Of a stretch of 64,000 bases of DNA, positions 58,332-64,000 are shown one piece after another. The translations under genes and the position numbers were made by a program. The stretch is from Trichostrongylus colubriformis (lineage: Eukaryota > Nematoda > Chromadorea > Rhabditida > Trichostrongylidae), in contig OZ022257.1 of assembly GCA_963978905.1 (NCBI GenBank), forward strand, positions 18,867,664 through 18,931,663, read 5' to 3'. Within the stretch, counting starts at the first letter, position 1. Every line of letters begins with the position of its first letter. The notes beneath the pieces are model-generated. The model ran no database searches, had not been told where the DNA came from, and saw only the letters and a program-made list of their open reading frames with translations.

Positions 58332-58619
58332 TCACACGGGGCACGTATTAATATACGTGGTTACGTTCTTATGTAAATTTGGCCAATAGTATTTAGCTTT
58401 TATTAATTTGTATGTTTTATCAATACCTAAATGGGATCCTAGAAGAGGATTATCATGAAATATCGAAATGATTTTTGTTTGCATATCTGCATCTGGAATG
58501 ATTAAATTAATTTTGTTATGCAGATTGTAATAAAGTGCATTGTTGTTAATAGTGTAGTTGTGCAATGTATTGTCGAATTCTTGAGGAGGGTCCTCAAGTT
58601 CTCCTTGGAGGAATTTCAA
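58332..58619 (-). pseudogene. Integrase H2C2 zinc-binding domain
   Basis: NPLLGSHLGIDKTYKLIKAK, YYWPNLHKNVTTYINTCPV then TGA at 58332-58334: the stop sits exactly where the second Cys of the H2C2 motif (CPxC) belongs. Confidence 0.75.
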
Positions 58620-58800
58620 AAGTTGGCCATATTTAGAACGTTTTTGGCTCTCTTGAATTTCTTCAAGAGAGGGCAGTGTTTGCGTGACTATAGCGTTAAC
58701 ACTAGGGAGTGGATAACGGCTAAGGAAGTCACAAAAAGTATTATGTTTGCCTGCACGATATCCTATTGTAATATCGTAGGCTTGAATACTAATTTGGAAC

Positions 58801-60053
58801 TTAGCTAGACGCTAGATCTGATCTATGCATAAGTGACTTGAGAGGTGCATGATCTGTGACCAGCGTTGTGCGCGCATTTGCTGCATAAGGGTAGAAATGT
58901 TTTAGCGCGAAGACTATGGCTAACGCTTCTAATTCAATGACAGCATAATTTTTCTCATGCTTGTTCAATGAACGACTACAGTACGCTATGGGATGTTCTC
59001 CTTTGGTTTTCTGATTGTACTGCAGTAAGTAAGCGCCTAGTCCTGTTGTGGACGCATCCGTATGTATAATATACGGTTGTCCGAAAATTGGTGAGACTAG
59101 AAGCGGAGCTTGCATAAAAGCTTGCTTGATTGCTACGAATGCTTGTTCGTGGGATTCTGTCCAAACGAACCGTGCATTTTTGACTAAAAGATTGTTAAAG
59201 GGAGTAGCAATGATAGAGAAGCGTGGTATATACCTACGGAAATATAAAGCAGCTTCTAGAAATGATTTTATGGCTTTAACGTCTGCAGGACGTGGAATTT
59301 CAGCAATGCTCGCCACCTTTTTCGGGTTAAGACGAGTGCCATTTCTGCTGATAAGTACACCAAGATACTGTACTTCCGTTTGGAAGAATGAGCAGTGTCA
59401 ATTTCATGCCAAACTTTCTTATACGTTGAAAAATCTATTCCGAATCAATCAAATGCTGACTTACCGACTGACTTGCAATAATAATATCGTCAATATAAGC
59501 AAAACACCACGATTTAAGTTCACGAATGAGCTGTTCGCTACCCTCTGAAAGTAGCTGGGGCACCTTTGAGCCCTTGAGCTATTACTGTAAACTGGTATAA
59601 TCCAAGAAACGAAGTGAACGCTGTACGTTCTTTATGTTCCTTCGCTAAAGGTATTTGGAAAAAACCACTTTTAAAATCGAGTACTGAATAGATTTCCTTA
59701 CCACTGACAAGATCTAGGATATCTTGCATATGAGGAATACAATATGTTTCAGTTTCTGTTATTGCATTAATTTGACGATAGTCTACTGTGAATCTCCATT
59801 GATCCTTATTTGGGCCTTTTTTAACAAGCACTATGGGGGAAGCAAACTTGCTTGTGCTAGGCTCTATGATACGCGTTCTTAGCATTTCTTTGATTTGCCT
59901 TTCTATTTCTTTCCGTTTTTCTAGCGGTACTCGGTACGGACGTTGCTTTGGGGTCTTTGAATGTGGAATAAAATTTATGCTATGAGTAATGGGACCTATA
60001 TAACGACCAAGATTTCCATCGTTTCCGACGAAACAATCTTTATATTTGTGCAA
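58801..60053 (-). pseudogene. Reverse transcriptase and RNase H
   Basis: RT piece 59538-60053: FIPHSKTPKQRPYRVPLEKR, IVLVKKGPNKDQWRFTVDYR, IYSVLDFKSGFFQIPL (first Asp) and LYQFTVIAQGLKGAP. After a frameshift the YIDD motif is at 59486-59500. The RNase H piece 58801-59316 has IIHTDASTTGLGAYLLQ, IELEALAIVFALKHFYPY and LVTDHAPLKSL with its acidic residues kept. Confidence 0.85.
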
Positions 60054-60427
60054 TAGCTTATTAAATTCTTGAAGTTTGAATTTTTTAATGTGGAGTGGTT
60101 GATTTGAACGAGGTTATGGATTTTTGAGCGTTGTGTGTTGGGAAATTGGGGCAGTTCCTTGGCGAAATCCGATTCTGGAGGGATATATTCGGATGCTTTG
60201 ACAGGCAAAGAATTTTCCTGATCAAAGTCGTTATTTACGTATACTGAGAATACGGGCTGCCATAACATATCTACTCCTGTTATGGTAGCTTTGCCTATTT
60301 TGGTATTTTTTGGTAGAAATATGGGCACAGCATTGGAGTTAAAAATACGTAGGACTACTTCACCATCTACGTTTGGGCAAGAAAGGGTTTTCCCAATTTG
60401 GACTCCATCAGGCATGGGGTATTCCAT
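59996..60427 (-). pseudogene. Spacer between protease and reverse transcriptase
   Basis: MEYPMPDGVQIGKTLSCPN, then VPIFLPKNTKIGKATITG, a beta-rich stretch usual between gypsy protease and RT. It overlaps the RT frame by about 58 nt. Confidence 0.55.
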
Positions 60428-60733
60428 GCTATCAGAAGTGAAAAGTTCTCATTTTTCCGGAAAAGATGTTTTAGTGGTGCCCATAACCACACTATCTGAG
60501 CATGGTTGCAGATATGTATTGGAAGCTAGATAAACTGGGTATTCTGGAAAGCTGTAAGTATTGTATGCAGATGTTGTAAATGGGACTGTAGTATTGTCGA
60601 AGAAAATAGTGTTGTTGTGATAGTTGATAGCATTGTTTGAGCAAATTGTGGTATAACGTCATTACCGAGAATAAACGGAGAAGGGCAATTGCATCAGAAG
60701 CGACGTAGCAGGTAATCTTGACTGTTTTATCTC

Positions 60734-61507
60734 CTAAAGTGAGATGGGGGTAAATTGACCAAGAAGCTTCATCGGTGTTCCGTTAGCTGTGATACCCTGT
60801 GCGATCGTTGATCGGAAAAGGTGCGCATTCAATTTCCGAGCGATCGTAGCGGAGATTATCGTGAGAGCGGAACCTGTATCGAGAAGAGCTACTATGGATG
60901 AACTGTCAAGTACTGCTGGAATGTAGATCATGGAGGCGGCGTCCGTGCGGTGAATACAAGCGACGTTTGGAACGAAAGTTAAGAAAGGTTTCGATTTCGA
61001 CTTGGGAGACTTGGATCTAGACGAAGATGATTCTCGAGGTACTGTGGGCGTCCGTGTACGTTCGTGCTCCGGTATGTTGATCGTTGAGGGTAGTTGAATT
61101 GACACATTGACCGGTGCCTGAGTAGCTGACGGTTGATTAATGTGTCCACGATTTGTATTTGTCAAGAAAGTGACGCGAGAGTCTTCCCTTGGTGGAGAAA
61201 AGCGTTTGTTGCAGATTGTTGCAAGGTAGAATGAGAGCGCGATACCTATGGCTTTGAAGCAGTAGCTGAGTGGAATCCGAATTATGGCGAAATTACAGTA
61301 TAACACTGTTGGTATGATCAAGAAGGTGACGACGATGGACACTATCACAATTGATTGCACTACAGTGTGATGTCGGGTCGTCGATTGGTTGCGGTTGTGG
61401 GCTTGGAGCTGGAAAGTTGGCGATTGGTTGCGGGCTCGGTGAATGTGGACTATCAAGGGGTGTTGGGGTGCTTGATAAAGAGTCTTCGTAGTCAGGAAGG
61501 GGTGCAC
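60734..61507 (-). pseudogene. Aspartic protease with upstream hydrophobic segment
   Basis: IPAVLDSSSIVALLDTGSAL (DTGS active site) and LTIISATIARKLNAHLF at the C-terminal end; upstream lie an Arg/Ser-rich stretch (SSSRSKSPKSKSKP) and a strongly hydrophobic run, VIVSIVVTFLIIPTVLYC (residues ~55-75), that would span a membrane. The two codes overlap the neighbouring ORF by about 215 nt. Confidence 0.7.
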
Positions 61508-61754
61508 AAGGTTCTACTTGCGGCGGTACTGACTGTGCTCTAATACGCTGTAATACCTGACGATTGGGGATGACACAACAGGAAGGAGTTGCAGAAGATG
61601 CTCGGAATTCGCCTCTTTCCCTAAGTTTCTTTATATCAGAGACTGGGACTAAGCGCGATCTTGAACGTCGCTTGGTTGTCCTTCTACCAGGGATACAGAA
61701 AAAGTATGGCCTTCCCTCCGGACTGTTTAATAGTTCGGATTCGGAACTGCTCAT
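61293..61754 (-). pseudogene. Proline-rich N-terminal ORF of the gypsy element
   Basis: MSSSESELLNSPEGRPYFFC, basic RRTTKRRSRSRL, then a Pro/Ser-rich region (SPSPQPIANFPAPSPQPQP). It does not resemble a capsid. It may be a gag-position protein of this lineage or an unrelated 5' ORF. Confidence 0.45.
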
Positions 61755-63157
61755 ATATTGTCACCTAGTACGAGAGTACTAGTTGGTTACTATCAAAAAT
61801 GTTTATGTATTTTCAAATTATATTCTAGTTGTTAGTATCAGCGGACCCGCAACGGCGCGGGACTGACGCTAGGGAGAAGAAGAAGAAGAAGATTCTAGTT
61901 GTTAATATGTTATGTGGGAACACTTTGGGGAAACCAGGGGGGTTTTTTTTAAGTTGGTATTTGTATGGATTGTCAATCAAGAAAAAAGAAAAAAAATATT
62001 AAGTAAGTAAAGAAGTTGTTAGTATGTTAAAAGAAATATGTAAAAGACTCACTGATCCCAGGTGCCAATATCCTGCAAACTTGGACAACTGGACGAGCGT
62101 CAGAGGCTTGAGCTGGTGTGGAACCGGACCGACTGCTCCCAGTGACAGCAAGTGTCGGTAGTGCTCGTTTTCGAGCTTATATCTATCTAAGAGAAAGCTT
62201 TTGCACCTCTCACACGCGGCTGTCCCTGGTTGGCGCCTCCCATACGCAGCTGTTAGGGTTACCGTATTTTTCCGATAGTAGCAGTAGAGTTTTGGGCATA
62301 TAAAAACTTATTTTCCCCAATTAGTTCGCCACGGAGTGATTATTGCTTCATTTTTAAAGATATTCTACGATATACCATGATTTGGGAGAGAAAGAAAAAA
62401 ACTGACATTTCTAGCGAGTTTAGTATCAAAAAAATGATTTTCGTGCGCTCCCATGCGCCTTTGATGGGCGAGGTGCACGAAAAATCTACTTAATGATTGA
62501 ATGAAACATAAAATTCAAGAATTTGCTAGATTTAGATTGGTACTAAGTTAAATTGTTTATGGGAAAGATCATCACGTATATCACTAGTCATTTTAGTGAA
62601 TTAAGTGGGTGAAAGAAAGGAAATATAGAAAATTATTAATTAAAATCAGAAATTGTTATTTTCTCAAACTATACCTAATATTTATTAATGGGGGGTGGAC
62701 GAACTACCTAGGGTTGTTGTTTTCGATGAGAGGAACTTGATGAGTTGTTTGAAAGCCTCCTATTTCGAAAATGGTGGGATTGCGCCATGCATCCTAATTG
62801 AGGTATATTGACGTATCAATTGGAAGGTTATAATTTCTATTTACATATAGTACTTCTTTTGATTCATCAACAAATCGAATATTCATTATAATTAGCGATT
62901 TTTTTTTGTTTGATAGCCCCAGTTTAAGCCACGTATTCGAATTTTCCTACTATTATGACTTATGGTTGAGCGTTTTTTCCTTTATTAACCGAACTCATGC
63001 TATTCTATCGCTTGTAGGGACATGATGTAAGCTATGGGTGATCCTAAACCCTTGTTGTATTTCTTTTTGTAGTTCGAATAAAGAAGTGTTATCGCAACTG
63101 TCTTGTGTACACATCTCTTTTGGAAGTAAAAAAATATATGGGTGTTTCTTGGCTTAC
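61755..63157. other. No recognised gene
   Basis: (GAA)n at about 61875-61893. A ~20-bp CTCACACGCGGCTGTCCCTGG / CCCATACGCAGCTGTTAGGG near-repeat at 62213-62258. The expected 5' LTR of the gypsy element should lie here but could not be recognised. Confidence 0.3.
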
Positions 63158-63231
63158 CTTCCCAGCCGATATTTTGTTTTCCGATACGCATATGTGCCGT
63201 AACCCTGCAGCTTACGGTACAGCGTGCCCGG
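63158..63231 (-). CDS. Candidate exon of an unidentified gene
   Basis: Acceptor AGATTTACAG and donor GTAAGCC bound 74 nt reading PGTLYRKLQGYGTYAYRKTK YRLG in one frame. Tyr/Arg-rich; the family is unknown and no partner exon was confirmed. Confidence 0.35.
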
Positions 63232-63639
63232 CTGTAAATCTTATTCACAGGAGCAGGAAGCGCTGCTAAACTTGCGTTTTTACACCGAGTATTTACAGCT
63301 ACGAGGCTGTTTGGGGTCATCGCGGTCATCTGAAGACGATTTACAATCGTTGATCGCTTTCGTTGGAGTCTGGAAGATTTATGACTTCTCCATTCAAACC
63401 TATCCAGACGGGTCGGAGACAGGGTGAGATTAGCTACGTCTCAATGCTAGCGCGCGCGGCTCCACAGTTTAATGGTAGCCGTCAGGGTGAGTCGACTATA
63501 TGGCGGCGAGTCCTTTGTATGTGTGCGGCAATTCATCAAAAACAGGAAATTTATATGTGAGTAAATACTTGGGTACTCTGCTAAACTGAAAAAAAAGTAA
63601 AACACTACAAAACTATTTTAGAGAGCAATTATCGCAAAA

Positions 63640-63925
63640 GCTTCACTGTCGTTACAGTAAGAACAACTATACCTCTCATTGAACAGGTACTGACTGAACT
63701 TCAAAAGGTCATTATGGGAGCAATTCACTGTCGTTACAGTAGAAACAATCATCCCAAAATTCACTTGAACGACACTACCTAGGGGAAAAAGTGTGAATAG
63801 GAAAATGGCCTATTATAAACTATTATATGAGGCTCCTCTGAGAGGGTTTGAACGAGCCTACTATCAACTATAAGGCTTATTTGAAAGGGCCTACTATACT
63901 TTATAAAGCTCATTTGAAGATAAGC
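63640..63925. repeat. Degenerate short tandem repeats
   Basis: TTCACTGTCGTTACAGTA occurs at about 63640 and 63724. From about 63808 a ~33-bp unit like CCTACTATNAACTATAAGGC + TTATTTGAAAGGG repeats three times with decay. Confidence 0.5.
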
Positions 63926-64000
63926 GAAACTGTCTAACATAAACTAATGGCATGGGTGGCCGTGACAAATGGATCTCGACGCCAGGACTGTAAAATTTGA

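Larger units (their letters stand above)
57286..61754 (-). mobile_element. pol: Decayed Ty3/gypsy-type retrotransposon, pol region
   Basis: Read on the minus strand the order is: proline-rich N-terminal ORF with hydrophobic segment, aspartic protease, reverse transcriptase, RNase H, integrase zinc finger, integrase core and C-terminus, the gypsy order. Several frameshifts and stops break it into eight pieces. No gag-like or CCHC segment was found upstream, and LTRs were not found, so ends are approximate. Confidence 0.8.

Noticed and set aside
56300..62180. LTRs for the minus-strand gypsy element, suggested by the AGCTCGTCCTCGAGCTT motif near 56.3, 56.6 and 62.2 kb
   Set aside because: The shared block is only about 17 bp and is nearly self-complementary; no longer direct repeat could be seen.

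Overview
The window is AT-rich nematode DNA, most likely from a strongylid (clade V, hookworm-like) parasite. Three things point there: host exons joined by tiny 50-90 nt introns with TTTCAG-type acceptors, worm-like orthologues, and a very dense load of Tc1/Tc3, mariner, foldback and Ty3/gypsy elements. No prokaryotic operon, CRISPR array, rRNA or intact tRNA gene was seen. Host exons were found by reading splice signals and frames by eye; almost none shows as a long ORF.

Host genes. (1) At 215-2704 (+) lie six in-phase exons of a kappa-class glutathione S-transferase (gstk); its N-terminal exon lies outside the window. (2) From about 29.2 kb down to 7.79 kb (-) lies a KCNQ1-like voltage-gated potassium channel (kqt). 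It has S1-S6, the TIGYGD pore, the IQ-like calmodulin helix, the assembly domain and the terminal coiled coil, all with matching splice phases. The two genes converge across about 5 kb of repeats. Unidentified exon-like ORFs occur near 26.5, 28.4, 33.0, 40.9 and 63.2 kb.

Mobile DNA. kqt introns hold a Tc3-like element (11780-13333), an 872-bp mariner (18295-19166) only a few bases from a 5' splice site, foldback MITEs and a SINE. The stretch 24.9-27.6 kb holds a TTAA-flanked foldback element and two elements with 10-bp target duplications. The stretch 30.1-30.75 kb is a giant palindrome of two hairpin units. At 34.5-37.7 kb is a three-level nest: foldback MITE, then Tc3-like A, then Tc3-like B. 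A complete LTR pair (41263-45245) encloses a gypsy-type element whose gag zinc knuckle is fused to the integrase C-terminus and a long unknown tail. Three more mariners (45386, 51148, 52384), a Penelope-like GIY-YIG remnant (about 55.3-56.06 kb) and a decayed Ty3/gypsy pol on the minus strand (57286-61754) fill the right side.

No obviously new multi-gene system is visible. The most interesting points are the transposon architecture (double-site Tc3-type ends, nesting, recurrent 850-875 bp deleted mariners), the LTR element's unknown C-terminal region, and transposon insertion beside kqt splice sites.
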